From NCBI GenBank assembly GCA_014138095.1, contig JACGXE010000019.1:1-64000 (forward strand): a stretch of DNA of 64,000 bases, written 5' to 3'. The position numbers and the translations under genes were made by a program. Origin of the DNA: Ochrobactrum sp. RH2CCR150. Lineage in GTDB: Bacteria > Pseudomonadota > Alphaproteobacteria > Rhizobiales > Rhizobiaceae. Within the stretch, counting starts at the first letter, position 1, and each line of letters opens with the position of its first letter. Of this stretch, positions 44,607 through 53,655 are shown in pieces. Under the pieces are notes generated by a model. That model was not told the DNA's origin and ran no database searches. It saw nothing but the letters and a program-made list of their open reading frames with translations.

Positions 44607-46127
44607 TCATGCGCCGGGCAGGACTTCCCTGAGTTTGACCCTCAGGATCTTGCCGGAGCCGGTGCGGGGAATTTCGTTGACGACATAGACTCTGTCAGGG
44701 ACCTTGTAGGCGGACAGGCGCTCCTTGCAGTGGTGCAGCAACGTCTCCAGGTCGAAAAGTTCCGCGGACCTCAGTACCACGCATGCGACGGGAACCTCGC
44801 CGAGCATAGTGTGCGGCATTCCGATCACCGCGCAATCCATGATCGCATCGTGAAGGAGGATTGTTTCCTCGACCTCTGCGGGAGCAATATTCTGGCCGCC
44901 ACGGATGATGAGTTCTTTGAGCCGACCGGTGATCGTCAGAAAGCCGTTCTCATCGCTCCTGGCAAGATCACCCGTATGATACCAGCCGTTCACCACAGTC
45001 TTCTGCGTTTCCAACGGCTTGTTGTGATAACCTTGCATCAGATTGGGACCTTTACAGATCAACTCGCCCTCTATGCCGACCGGTACATCGAGCCCAGTTT
45101 TGGGATCTACAACTCGTACCGTGAGCCCTGGAAGCGGCAAACCGCACGACCCGGAGACCCGCCAGCGGCCGGGCCAGTTCATGGTCACCATTGTTGATGT
45201 TTCGGTGATCCCATAGCCGTCAAGCAGGGGCACGCCGAAAAACTCTTCGAAATCGTGATTAAGGGGTCCCGGCATGATCGCGCCGGCCGACACGCAAAGC
45301 CTAACCGAGTCAAGGAGCTTCTCACCGCTCGCCTGGCAGGTCGACAGGAAATAATGAAAGACTGTCGGAACGCCGGGCATGAAGGTGAAGCGGCCTGAAC
45401 GCAACAATTCGGTTGCCTGACTAGTGGAAAATTTCTCCATGATATATTCACTGGCACCGGTCGCAATGATCGACAGCACCGCGATATTCAGGGCATAGGA
45501 ATGGTAGAGCGGTAGCGTGTTGAGGACGACATCGTTCCTGTTCATCCCCGCGATCGGAGCCCAGCATGCACTCGTGACCCACAGCATCGACCGGGTCGAG
45601 AGGAGCACGCCCTTCGGCAGGCCTGTCGTTCCGGAGGTGTAGACAATATAGGCGGCGCGGTCGACGTCCTGATCGTCTTCGAAGTCGACAGCCTCCGCCA
45701 GATCGAAGACAGCATTCTCGTTCGCTGTGACGAGGACGGTGGTCCGATCCAGGCGCCGCAGCAAGGATTCGGTCACCGCGTGTTTGTCCGGTAGGGTAAT
45801 AACGGCAACGCAATCGGAATCTGTGATGCGGTAGCTTGTTTCATCTACCGTCGATTCAATACTGATCGGGACCGCCACGCCACCAGCTCTGACCGCGGCG
45901 AGGCATGCCACGACCCAATTGACGGAGTTCGGCAGATAGATTGCGACCGCCTGACCCTTCTGTAGACCAAGAGCGATCAGTCGTGCCGCCAGACCTTCCG
46001 TCTCACGGTCAAGTTCGGCATAAGAGACGGATCTCGTCTTGTCCTCGAATGCCAGTTTCTCCGGGTACAGGCGAGCGTTCCGCCGAAGAATCTCTCCGAC
46101 GGATGCAATGAGCTCGAAATGTATCAT
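44607..46127 (-). CDS. AMP-forming acyl-CoA synthetase/ligase
   Basis: 506 residues of the ANL superfamily. Core motifs are IVYTSGTTGLPKGV (P-loop), DGYGITETSTM, YHTGDLARSDENGF and the C-terminal hinge/Lys region TGRLKELIIRGGQNI...RTGSGKILR, so it is complete. It activates a carboxylic acid with ATP and CoA, releasing AMP and PPi. GGGAGGAA lies before ATG 46127; the open frame extends upstream into the SDR gene. It is mid-operon, between an SDR and the iron alcohol dehydrogenase. Substrate class cannot be fixed from the sequence. Confidence 0.88.
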   Translation of the reverse strand: MIHFELIASVGEILRRNARLYPEKLAFEDKTRSVSYAELDRETEGLAARLIALGLQKGQAVAIYLPNSVNWVVACLAAVRAGGVAVPISIESTVDETSYRITDSDCVAVITLPDKHAVTESLLRRLDRTTVLVTANENAVFDLAEAVDFEDDQDVDRAAYIVYTSGTTGLPKGVLLSTRSMLWVTSACWAPIAGMNRNDVVLNTLPLYHSYALNIAVLSIIATGASEYIMEKFSTSQATELLRSGRFTFMPGVPTVFHYFLSTCQASGEKLLDSVRLCVSAGAIMPGPLNHDFEEFFGVPLLDGYGITETSTMVTMNWPGRWRVSGSCGLPLPGLTVRVVDPKTGLDVPVGIEGELICKGPNLMQGYHNKPLETQKTVVNGWYHTGDLARSDENGFLTITGRLKELIIRGGQNIAPAEVEETILLHDAIMDCAVIGMPHTMLGEVPVACVVLRSAELFDLETLLHHCKERLSAYKVPDRVYVVNEIPRTGSGKILRVKLREVLPGA

Positions 46128-46150
46128 TTCAGTTCCTCCCCTTCCTCCGG

Positions 46151-46906
46151 TTAGACCATCGCAAACCCGCCGTTCACACTGATGACCTGACCGGTCACCC
46201 AAGAGGAGGCGGCAGAGGCAAGGAAAGTCACCATCGGTGCCACGTCGTCAGGCTTGCCGATCCGGCGCAATGGATAGGCCTTGATGATCTTCTCGCGGTT
46301 CTTCTCGAGAAAGTCAGGATCGGAATGTGAGGTCTCGATCAGGCCGAGCGAAACAGTGTTGACGGTGATGTTGTTGCGACCGAATTCGCGGGCAAGCGAC
46401 TTGCCAAGCGATATAGTACCCCCACGCGCTGCCGCGGCCAGGGCAAGGTTGGCTTCGCCGATGCGGGAGCTGTCGCCGACGAGATTGATGATCCTGCCGG
46501 AGTTCTGGGCGATCATCATCGGCGCCACCTCATGGCAGCAATTGATCGCGCCATAGAGGCACACGTCAATCTGCTTTTTCCATTCGTCCGGCGTCGACTC
46601 GACGAAACGCTGATATTTGACGTAACCGGCATTATTGACGAGGATATCAATCGTTCCGAAGTCCGACTTGATCGCCGCGACCATCGCCTTGACCTGTGCA
46701 TTATCGCTGATGTCCGCCTGATACGCCTTCGCCTTACCGCCGCTATCCTCGATCAACTTCACCACCGCTTCGGCCTCATCTTTTGACCGGGCGTAGTTCA
46801 CTGCGATGATAGCGCCTTCGGTCGCAAGTGCTTTCGCGATATCGCCGCCGACATCGCGGCCACCGCCCGTGACGAGCGCTACCTTGCCCTTGAGATTGGT
46901 TTCCAT
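46151..46906 (-). CDS. SDR-fold protein lacking the catalytic Tyr/Lys
   Basis: 251 residues of the short-chain dehydrogenase fold with TGGGRDVGG at the cofactor site, NNAG at 91-94 and the C-terminal WVTGQVISVNGG. By alignment with 3-oxoacyl reductases, the catalytic YxxxK is replaced by A157...R161 (NLALAAAARGG), although Ser146/147 and KSLAREFG remain. It is thus unlikely to be a standard SDR oxidoreductase; it might catalyse a different reaction or have a non-catalytic role. It lies between the crotonase and CoA ligase genes in the operon. Confidence 0.8.
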   Translation of the reverse strand: METNLKGKVALVTGGGRDVGGDIAKALATEGAIIAVNYARSKDEAEAVVKLIEDSGGKAKAYQADISDNAQVKAMVAAIKSDFGTIDILVNNAGYVKYQRFVESTPDEWKKQIDVCLYGAINCCHEVAPMMIAQNSGRIINLVGDSSRIGEANLALAAAARGGTISLGKSLAREFGRNNITVNTVSLGLIETSHSDPDFLEKNREKIIKAYPLRRIGKPDDVAPMVTFLASAASSWVTGQVISVNGGFAMV

Positions 46907-46972
46907 TGAATGTCTCCTTGGGATGAGATGCTGCCTTCGCAGCGGATTGATGGGCTTGTTGAAACCTGACCG

Positions 46973-47740
46973 TCAGCGGCCCTTAAATCGTGGCGATCGT
47001 TTTTCGGCGAAGGCCTTGCGGCCCTCGGCGTAGTCGTCGCTGGAACTTGCGTGATCGATGAGCCTTTCAGCTTCGGTCCGGTCGAGATCACCCCGGGCAC
47101 AGCCGTTGAGGATGAACTTCGCGCCCTGGATCGTCAGCGGCGCATTCGTGACCATCGCGTTAGCGCGCTCCAAGGCTGCCGCCGTCGCATCATCCACCAG
47201 TGCGTCGATGAAGCCGTTGCCTAGCGCCTGGCTGGCGGTAAAGCGGTTAGCCGAATAGAGAATGCGTTTCGCCTCGGTGACACCGACGAGCGAGAACAGC
47301 TTGCGTGTTGCGGAGACGCCATACACAATCGACAGCCTGGCGGCGGGGATGCCGAACACGGCGCTTTCTTCGGCGATGCGGAAATCGCAGGACATGGCCA
47401 AATGTGCTGCGCCACCAAGGCAATATCCGCGCAACACCGCGATCGTAGGCTTTGAAACGTCATAGATGGCATTGCCCGCAGCGTCGACCGCGACCTCGTA
47501 CCGTGCGCTTTCCTCCGCGTCGTCCCTTACCGCATCGAACTCGCTGATATCGGCGCCGGCGGAGAAGTCTGCGTCGGCCCCGGTCAGCAGAATGGCGCGG
47601 ACATCCGGATCCGAGTCGAACTGGCGAAACCTTTCGGCAAGCTCGCACCACATCGCATAGGTCACGGCATTGCGTTGGTTGGGTCTGTTCAGTGTAACGA
47701 TGGCGACGCCATCAGTGTTTTCGACCTGAATCTCAGTCAT
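46973..47740 (-). CDS. Crotonase-superfamily protein without the hydratase glutamates
   Basis: 255 residues. The fold is clear (LNRPNQRNAVTYAM; ADFSAGADISEF; GYCLGGAAHLAMSCDFRIAE). The two glutamates of enoyl-CoA hydratase are replaced by His113 (GGAAH) and Ala133 (IPAARL), so it is probably not a simple hydratase. Other crotonase reactions (isomerisation, hydrolysis, dehalogenation, C-C cleavage) use different residues. It is the second gene of the operon, after the LIV-type binding protein. Confidence 0.83.
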   Translation of the reverse strand: MTEIQVENTDGVAIVTLNRPNQRNAVTYAMWCELAERFRQFDSDPDVRAILLTGADADFSAGADISEFDAVRDDAEESARYEVAVDAAGNAIYDVSKPTIAVLRGYCLGGAAHLAMSCDFRIAEESAVFGIPAARLSIVYGVSATRKLFSLVGVTEAKRILYSANRFTASQALGNGFIDALVDDATAAALERANAMVTNAPLTIQGAKFILNGCARGDLDRTEAERLIDHASSSDDYAEGRKAFAEKRSPRFKGR

Positions 47741-47790
47741 GCCTGCTCATCTCTTCCTGCCAATCGCAACCGCGTTCAGTGCTTGAGGTA

Positions 47791-47814
47791 TGCCCGGCGC
47801 AGGAGAGCCGGGCA
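47791..47814 (-). other. Stem-loop after the LIV-type binding-protein gene
   Basis: Perfect eight-base stem TGCCCGGC / GCCGGGCA with an eight-base loop directly after the binding-protein stop. As at 17553 and 36868, it may limit readthrough into the downstream enzyme genes or stabilise the binding-protein mRNA. Confidence 0.55.
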
Positions 47815-47824
47815 CTTGTTTGGA

Positions 47825-49033
47825 TCACTTCTTAACCAGAGGGCACTGGCTTTCGGAGAGGGGACGGAAAGCCTGGTCGCCTGGAATGGTGGTGACAAGC
47901 TTCAGAAGGTCCCATTCGCTCTTCGATTCCGCCGGCGTCTTCACCTGGTAGACATACATGTCATGCACCATGCGGCCGTCCTCGCGGATCTTGCCGTCCT
48001 TGGCGAAGAAGTCATTGACCGGTGTTTCCTTCATCTTCGCCATTACCTGCTTCGTGTCGGTGGTTCCGGCGGCCTTCACGGCTTGAAGGTAATGCATGGT
48101 CGAGGAGTAATCGCCCGCATCGCCCATATGTGGCGGACGGCCGACACGCGCCTCAAACTTCTTGGCGAAGGAACGGGTTTCTTCGTCGCGATCCCAGTAA
48201 AAGGCGTTGGTCAGGATCATACCCTGCGCAGTTTCAAGGCCGAGCGAATGGACGTCTGTATCCCAGACAAGTAGCCCGGCAACAGTCTTCCCGGAGGACG
48301 CGAGACCGAACTCGGCGGCCGACTTAACCGCGTTGACAAAGGTCGTTCCGGACCCTGCCATCGCAACAACATCGGCGGGCGAAGCTTGCGCCTGCAGCAT
48401 AAAGGCGCTGTGATCGGAGGTCTCTATTGGATAGCGAACGGCGCCGGAAACAGTGCCCCCATTCGCCTTGACTAGCTGGCTCGCATCCGCTTCCAGAGCA
48501 TGCCCGAAGGCATAGTCGGCAGTCAGGAAGTACCAGTTCTTCTTGCCTTCACGGATCAGTTCGTTGGCGGTGCCATTAGCCAGTGCGTAGGTATCGTACG
48601 AGTAATGGATGCTGTTTGGCGTACAGCCGTCGTTCGTCAAACGTGATGTACCGGAGCCGTTGATGATTGCGATCTTGTCCTCGTCCTTCGCGACCTGCGT
48701 GACAGCCAGGGCGATACCAGAATTGATGAGGTTGTTGATCATCGTCACCCCTTGCGAATCGTACCATTCCCGGGCGGTGGAGACGGCGACCTCAGGTTTG
48801 TTCTGGTGATCGGCTACGACCACTTCCAGCGGACGATCGAGTACTTTGCCACCGAAATCTTCAACGGCCATTTTCACCGCAGCAATCGCCCCCTCGCCCG
48901 CCTCATGCGAGAACTGGCCGCTGATGTCGGTCAGGACGCCGATCCGGATCGGCCCCGAATCCTGTGCTTGGGCACCTATACCCATAGCGGCGAAAGCCGC
49001 CGTGCAAGACAGCAAAATTCCTAGATGCTTCAT
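47825..49033 (-). CDS. Branched-chain-amino-acid-type ABC transporter substrate-binding protein
   Basis: 402 residues of the Peripla_BP_6 (LivJ-like) family with a Sec signal peptide (MKHLGILLSCTAAFAAMGIG, cleavage near AQAQ). IRIGVLTDISGQFSHEAGEG, FLTADYAFGHALEAD and the C-terminal HDMYVYQVKTPAESK are typical. Proteins of this group often bind aromatic acids, amides or other small organic acids rather than amino acids. GGAGG precedes ATG 49033. It is the first gene of a seven-gene minus operon and divergent from livGFHM-type genes, which supply the rest of the importer. Confidence 0.88.
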   Translation of the reverse strand: MKHLGILLSCTAAFAAMGIGAQAQDSGPIRIGVLTDISGQFSHEAGEGAIAAVKMAVEDFGGKVLDRPLEVVVADHQNKPEVAVSTAREWYDSQGVTMINNLINSGIALAVTQVAKDEDKIAIINGSGTSRLTNDGCTPNSIHYSYDTYALANGTANELIREGKKNWYFLTADYAFGHALEADASQLVKANGGTVSGAVRYPIETSDHSAFMLQAQASPADVVAMAGSGTTFVNAVKSAAEFGLASSGKTVAGLLVWDTDVHSLGLETAQGMILTNAFYWDRDEETRSFAKKFEARVGRPPHMGDAGDYSSTMHYLQAVKAAGTTDTKQVMAKMKETPVNDFFAKDGKIREDGRMVHDMYVYQVKTPAESKSEWDLLKLVTTIPGDQAFRPLSESQCPLVKK

Positions 49034-49179
49034 CAATCCATCCTCCCAGATGCGGCACCGAAGCTCCTCCTTGAGCGCCTATATCAAACTTGCGTTATCA
49101 TACTTATGTCGGACTATGAACCGACTTTATGGTGTTCATTGTTGCGATAACCAGATAAGATAAGCAGAGTTTCTCTCGT

Positions 49180-49204
49180 CATGCAAGCTTGCATTATTAG
49201 ACTT
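49180..49204 (-). promoter_or_regulatory. Shared operator motif, site 1 (LIV importer control region)
   Basis: Minus-strand AAAGTCTAATAATGCAAGCT, running into the perfect palindrome ATGCAAG/CTTGCAT at 49180-49193. AAGTCTAATAATGCAAG recurs at 53588 and in variant form at 59272. It lies between the divergent binding-protein operon and the ABC genes. The proposed binder is the tandem-HxlR regulator at 58234-59220. Confidence 0.65.
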
Positions 49205-49304
49205 TGTGTGTTTTTCTGAAACTGCCTCTTCCGTTGGACGAGGTGGTGGCCTGGTTCCGAACCGTCGCCACGGGAGGAGAAAATCAAGCCGGTAGGGAGG
49301 ACTC

Positions 49305-50063
49305 GTGCCGGAGAACGCACCCATAATCGAGGCGCGTGGTTTGACGCGCTCGTTCAGCGGCTTCATCGCCGTCAACAATGTCGACATCGAGATTCGGCGG
49401 GGGACTATCCACGCGCTGATCGGCCCAAACGGTGCCGGCAAGAGCACGCTGTTCAATCTTCTGACCAAATTTCTTTCGCCAAGTTCCGGCCAGATATTTT
49501 TCAAGGGCCGAGACATTACACAGATGGCGCCTGCCGATATCGCTCGGCTTGGCCTCGTCCGGTCCTTTCAGATCTCGTCGGTATTTCCGCACCTCAGCGC
49601 CCTTGAAAACGTACGCGTGGCGCTGCAGGCCCGTGAGCGAGAAACCTTCTCCTTCTGGAAGTCCAACCGGTGTCTGAAACGCTTTGACGCAGAGACCATG
49701 GCGCTCCTTGAAAGCGTCGGCCTCGCCGAAAAGGCCCGAACAAAAGCCAGCGAGCTGTCGTACGGACGCAAGCGTGCGCTGGAACTGGCGACGACGCTGG
49801 CGCTTGAGCCGGACGTGCTGCTGCTCGACGAGCCAATGGCCGGCATGGGCACGGAAGACATTGGCAGGACGGCGGCGCTGATCCGCCGCGTCGGCACGGG
49901 TCGCACGGTGTTGATGGTCGAGCACAATCTTGGCGTCGTTGCGGACCTTTCTGACACAATCACGGTGCTGCGCCGCGGGGAGGTGATTGCAGAGGGTAGC
50001 TATTCTGACGTCTCCACGAACAGTGAGGTTCGCAAGGCCTATATGGGAGGAGCCCATGGCTGA
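49305..50063 (+). CDS. Branched-chain-amino-acid-type ABC transporter ATP-binding protein (LivG-like)
   Basis: 252 residues. Walker A GPNGAGKST, signature LSYGRKRALELA, Walker B LLLDEPMAGMG and the LivG-type C-terminus (EVRKAYMGG) are visible. The start codon is GTG 49305, four bases after GGGAGGA. First gene of livG-F-H-M type operon on the plus strand; overlaps the next gene by eight bases. Confidence 0.88.
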   Translation: MPENAPIIEARGLTRSFSGFIAVNNVDIEIRRGTIHALIGPNGAGKSTLFNLLTKFLSPSSGQIFFKGRDITQMAPADIARLGLVRSFQISSVFPHLSALENVRVALQARERETFSFWKSNRCLKRFDAETMALLESVGLAEKARTKASELSYGRKRALELATTLALEPDVLLLDEPMAGMGTEDIGRTAALIRRVGTGRTVLMVEHNLGVVADLSDTITVLRRGEVIAEGSYSDVSTNSEVRKAYMGGAHG

Positions 50064-50760
50064 AACCGTTTTAAACGTCAGCAATCTTCAGGCCTGGTAT
50101 GGCGAAAGCCACGTCCTTCACGGAGTGGAATTCAACGTCAGGAAGGGTGAGGTCGTCACCCTGATCGGTCGCAACGGCGCCGGCAAGACCACTACCCTGC
50201 GCAGCCTGATGGGCGTCGTTAGCAAGCGGGCCGGCAGCAGCACCTACAAAGGCGTCGATCTGTTGCGAACACCCGCGCATAAGGTCGCCCGGCTCGGCAT
50301 CGGCTACGTTCCAGAGGAGCGCGGCATTTTTTCGAGGCTGAACGTCATCGAAAACCTGATGTTTCCGCCAGCCTGGCAATCGGGCGGGATGAGTGCGGAG
50401 GAAATCTACGGCCTCTTCCCAAATCTCAGAGGCCGCGACACCACGCCCGGCACGCGGCTCTCCGGCGGCGAACAGCAGATGCTGGCGATCGGACGCATCC
50501 TGCGCACCGGCGCCGATTTCATTCTGCTTGATGAGCCGACCGAAGGCATTGCCCCCGTCATCGTCGAGGAGATCGGAGCGGCGCTGCGCATCCTCAAGGA
50601 TCGCGGTATGACCATCATTCTCGTCGAACAGAACCTGAGTTTTGCAGCCACCGTCGCCGACCGGCACTTCGTCCTCGACCAGGGAAAGGTTATCGACGAA
50701 ATCTCCAATGGTGCGCTCGACGCCAGCATGGACCGGCTGAACCGGTATCTGGGGGTTTGA
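50056..50760 (+). CDS. Branched-chain-amino-acid-type ABC transporter ATP-binding protein (LivF-like)
   Basis: 234 residues. Walker A GRNGAGKTT, signature LSGGEQQMLAIGR, Walker B ILLDEPTEGIAP and the LivF-type VEQNLSFA are complete. ATG 50056 follows GGAGGAGCCC within the end of the LivG gene; a longer in-frame reading from 49987 lacks a ribosome-binding site. Forms the ATPase pair with LivG. Confidence 0.88.
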   Translation: MAETVLNVSNLQAWYGESHVLHGVEFNVRKGEVVTLIGRNGAGKTTTLRSLMGVVSKRAGSSTYKGVDLLRTPAHKVARLGIGYVPEERGIFSRLNVIENLMFPPAWQSGGMSAEEIYGLFPNLRGRDTTPGTRLSGGEQQMLAIGRILRTGADFILLDEPTEGIAPVIVEEIGAALRILKDRGMTIILVEQNLSFAATVADRHFVLDQGKVIDEISNGALDASMDRLNRYLGV

Positions 50761-50794
50761 TTGCCATGCGCACTCTTCAACAGGTCAAAATCAG

Positions 50795-51682
50795 ATGACA
50801 GATATTTTCGGGGTGCCTATACCCGTTCTCCTCGGCCAATTGCTGCTCGGACTGATCAACGGCTCATTTTACGCTCTGCTCAGCCTGGGGCTGGCGATCA
50901 TCTTCGGCATGCTTAACGTCATTAATTTCGCGCATGGCGCCTTTTACATGCTGGGCGGTTTCGTTGCCTGGTACTTGCTCTCGAGACTTGGCCTTGGGTA
51001 TTGGGGAACACTCATCGCGGCTCCCATATTGGTCGGATTCGCCGGGATCGTGGTTGAAAAGCTGTTTCTGAGGCGGCTTTATCGTATGGACCATCTCTAC
51101 AGTCTGCTCCTCACATTTGGCATTGCACTGATGCTGGAAGGGCTGTTCCGACACCTCTTCGGCGCGGCCGGAAAACCTTATCCGGTTCCAGCCTCACTGA
51201 CTGGCGGCATCAATCTCGGTTTCATGTTTTTGCCCATGTACCGCGCATGGGTGATCGCTATCTCGCTCACTATCTGCCTGCTCACGTGGATCGCGATCGA
51301 ACGGACCAAGCTCGGTGCCTATCTGCGGGCCGCCACCGAAAACCCGTCGCTGGTCCAGGCTTTCGGTATCAATGTGCCACTCATTCTGACACTGACCTAT
51401 GCCTTCTGCGTGGGTCTCGCGGGCTTTGCCGGCGCGCTCGCAGCACCTCTCTATCAGGTGAGCCCAGGCATGGGCTCCAGTATCATCATCACGGTCTTCG
51501 CGGTCGTTGTGATCGGCGGCATGGGATCGATTGGCGGTGCGATCGTCACTGCGCTTGGTCTCGGCATCATCGAAGGCCTCACCAAGACATTCTATCCGCC
51601 AGCCTCATCGATCGCGGTTTTCGTCATGATGGTGCTCGTGATTCTCATTCGGCCAGCCGGCCTGTTCAGACGGGAGGCATGA
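50795..51682 (+). CDS. Branched-chain-amino-acid-type ABC transporter permease (LivH-like)
   Basis: 295 residues, about eight membrane segments. The LivH signatures GLINGSFYALLSLGLAIIFG, NFAHGAFYMLGG and VVIGGMGSIGGAIV are present. One half of the transmembrane channel; followed by the LivM-like gene after one base. Confidence 0.88.
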   Translation: MTDIFGVPIPVLLGQLLLGLINGSFYALLSLGLAIIFGMLNVINFAHGAFYMLGGFVAWYLLSRLGLGYWGTLIAAPILVGFAGIVVEKLFLRRLYRMDHLYSLLLTFGIALMLEGLFRHLFGAAGKPYPVPASLTGGINLGFMFLPMYRAWVIAISLTICLLTWIAIERTKLGAYLRAATENPSLVQAFGINVPLILTLTYAFCVGLAGFAGALAAPLYQVSPGMGSSIIITVFAVVVIGGMGSIGGAIVTALGLGIIEGLTKTFYPPASSIAVFVMMVLVILIRPAGLFRREA

Positions 51683-51683
51683 C

Positions 51684-52658
51684 ATGAAAAGCGCAACCCT
51701 TTCCAACGCGACCACCACCTTTGGTCGCGGTCAGATGATCGGCCGCATCCTAATGCTCACCGTTTTGGGTATCATGCTGATTGCGCCGTTGGCGGTCTAT
51801 CCACTCTTCCTAATTAAAATCCTCTGCTTCGTGTTGTTCGCTGCAGCCTTCAACCTTGTGCTCGGCTATGCGGGTCTGCTGTCCTTCGGACACGCCGCCT
51901 TCTTCGGCGGCGGAGCCTACATCGCGGCTCAGGCTGCAAAAGTATGGCAATGGCCGTTCGAACTGTCGGTGTTGGCGGGAACACTGTTTGCAGCCTTGCT
52001 TGGGCTTGCCTTTGGAGCGCTCGCCATACGCCGTCACGGCATCTACTTCGCCATGATCACGCTGGCACTTGCCCAGATGGTCTATTTCATGGCGGTCCAG
52101 ATGCCATTCACAGGCGGCGAAGACGGTATTCAGGCCGTGCCCCGCGGTTACCTGCTCGGCATGATCGATCTTAGGAACATCACAGCAATGTACTATACCG
52201 TGCTCGGAGGCACGATCATTGGCCTCGTCATCATCTGGCGCGCAGTCAATTCGCCTTTTGGACATATGCTGTCCGCTATTCGCGAAAACGAAACGCGTGT
52301 TGTCTCGCTCGGCCTGAAACCCGAACGTTACAAGCTGATCGCATTTACACTCTCAGCAGCTCTGTCGGGTTTTGCCGGGTCACTGAAGGCGATTTCCTTC
52401 CAACTCGCCTCACTGGTCGACGTAACATGGCATATGTCCGGGGAAGTCATTCTTATGACCCTTCTTGGGGGCATGGGAACGCTCATCGGACCGATTGTCG
52501 GCGCCACCATTGTTGTCGGGCTCGAGCATTTCCTGTCGACCAGTGGGTTGCCCATCACCTTCATCATCGGCCTGTTCTTTGTGGTCTGTGTGATGATGTT
52601 CAGACGGGGCGTGTTCGGCGAACTGAAGCTTCTCCTCGAGCGAGGCAGGAGCGAATAA
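51684..52658 (+). CDS. Branched-chain-amino-acid-type ABC transporter permease (LivM-like)
   Basis: 324 residues, about nine or ten membrane segments. LivM signatures NLVLGYAGLLSFGHAAFFGG and LLGGMGTLIGPIVGA are present. Last gene of the ABC operon; ends 26 bases before a strong terminator shared with the convergent coxG gene. Confidence 0.88.
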   Translation: MKSATLSNATTTFGRGQMIGRILMLTVLGIMLIAPLAVYPLFLIKILCFVLFAAAFNLVLGYAGLLSFGHAAFFGGGAYIAAQAAKVWQWPFELSVLAGTLFAALLGLAFGALAIRRHGIYFAMITLALAQMVYFMAVQMPFTGGEDGIQAVPRGYLLGMIDLRNITAMYYTVLGGTIIGLVIIWRAVNSPFGHMLSAIRENETRVVSLGLKPERYKLIAFTLSAALSGFAGSLKAISFQLASLVDVTWHMSGEVILMTLLGGMGTLIGPIVGATIVVGLEHFLSTSGLPITFIIGLFFVVCVMMFRRGVFGELKLLLERGRSE

Positions 52659-52683
52659 AAGTCTTTCTGTGCAAGCGAAAATA

Positions 52684-52711
52684 AAAGGCCGAAGCGTTCG
52701 CTTCGGCCTTT
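52684..52711. terminator. Bidirectional intrinsic terminator
   Basis: Twelve-base stem AAAGGCCGAAGC / GCTTCGGCCTTT with loop GTTC, followed by further T on the plus strand and preceded by A on the minus-strand side. Ends both the LIV importer operon and coxG. Confidence 0.92.
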
Positions 52712-52732
52712 TTGATGTGGATGGGGAAAAGT

Positions 52733-53515
52733 TTATTTCGATATTCGTCCGAACAGGTAACCGATAGCTGCCGCCATGACCAGTTGGACGATGCTGGCAA
52801 GATCGGGCGAGACATGAGAGGGCATATCGGCTGCGGACGAAAGGCTCGGCAATAGCCCGGCATAGACGATCCAAAGAGCCACAAGCACTGACGCAAAGAC
52901 CACGAGCGCAAGCACCGGGAGAGAGACGTTGGAGCGAGCTGTCACTGCGACCTGGGCGGAAGGCCGGGGAACGGCCATGGCAGGGGCATCCAGATGCGGC
53001 GGACCGGCTTTGGTCTGCGCGGGAGAGGGGCCGGCACCTAGCGGCGACGCTGCCACGGCCTCCTGCGGATTCTGCCGCACGTGAATTTCCTCGGCAAATC
53101 GCTTGAAGAACTGACCAGCCATTTGTTTCGCGGTCACATCAATCAATCGACCTCCAAGCTGCGAAAGCTTTCCACCAATCTGCGCGTCTACGGTGTAGTC
53201 GAGTGCTGTCCCCCCGTCTTTTGCAGAAAGTTTGACGACGGCAATCCCCTTGGCAAAACCAGCCACGCCACCTTGCCCTTCACCAGTAATCTTGTAGCCA
53301 TTCGGAGGATCCAGATCCGACAGTGTTACCGCCCCCTGGAACCGCGCCTTGACCGGCCCGACCTTCATGACCGCGACGGCTGTCATTTCCGTATCCGATG
53401 ATTTCGTCAGCTCCTGGCAGCCAGGAATACAGACCTTTAGCACATCAGGGTCGTTGAGCGCGGCCCAGACCTCCTCCTTGGTGGCCGGGATCAACTGTTG
53501 GCCAGACATTTCCAT
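52733..53515 (-). CDS. coxG: CoxG-type SRPBCC protein with C-terminal membrane anchor
   Basis: 260 residues. The N-terminal ~145 residues form the CoxG/SRPBCC domain (PATKEEVWAALNDPDVLKVC, GYKITGEGQGG, QIGGKLSQLGGRLID). A Pro/Ala-rich linker (~150-190) is followed by two hydrophobic segments (LPVLALVVFASVLVALWIVY and SIVQLVMAAAIGYLFG). CoxG anchors CO dehydrogenase-like hydroxylases at the inner membrane near the respiratory chain. It is divergent from coxM with the shared operator motif between them, and likely recruits the hydroxylase encoded at 53709-58219. Confidence 0.87.
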   Translation of the reverse strand: MEMSGQQLIPATKEEVWAALNDPDVLKVCIPGCQELTKSSDTEMTAVAVMKVGPVKARFQGAVTLSDLDPPNGYKITGEGQGGVAGFAKGIAVVKLSAKDGGTALDYTVDAQIGGKLSQLGGRLIDVTAKQMAGQFFKRFAEEIHVRQNPQEAVAASPLGAGPSPAQTKAGPPHLDAPAMAVPRPSAQVAVTARSNVSLPVLALVVFASVLVALWIVYAGLLPSLSSAADMPSHVSPDLASIVQLVMAAAIGYLFGRISK

Positions 53516-53587
53516 GGATAATCCTCCTCAACATCAGAACGAAAACGCTCCACACGGCGCGATCTGCGTGCTTGACATTCTCCTCTT

Positions 53588-53608
53588 AAGTCTAATAATG
53601 CAAGTCAT
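53588..53608 (+). promoter_or_regulatory. Shared operator motif, site 2 (hydroxylase control region)
   Basis: AAGTCTAATAATGCAAGTCAT, identical over AAGTCTAATAATGCAAG to the site at 49180-49204. It is followed by an inverse half (GCATCATTAT, 53620-53629). Lies between the divergent coxG gene and the coxMSL operon. Confidence 0.65.
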
Positions 53609-53655
53609 ATTTGCGATAAGCATCATTATGGGAAGATGATGCCGGAGGAACACTT

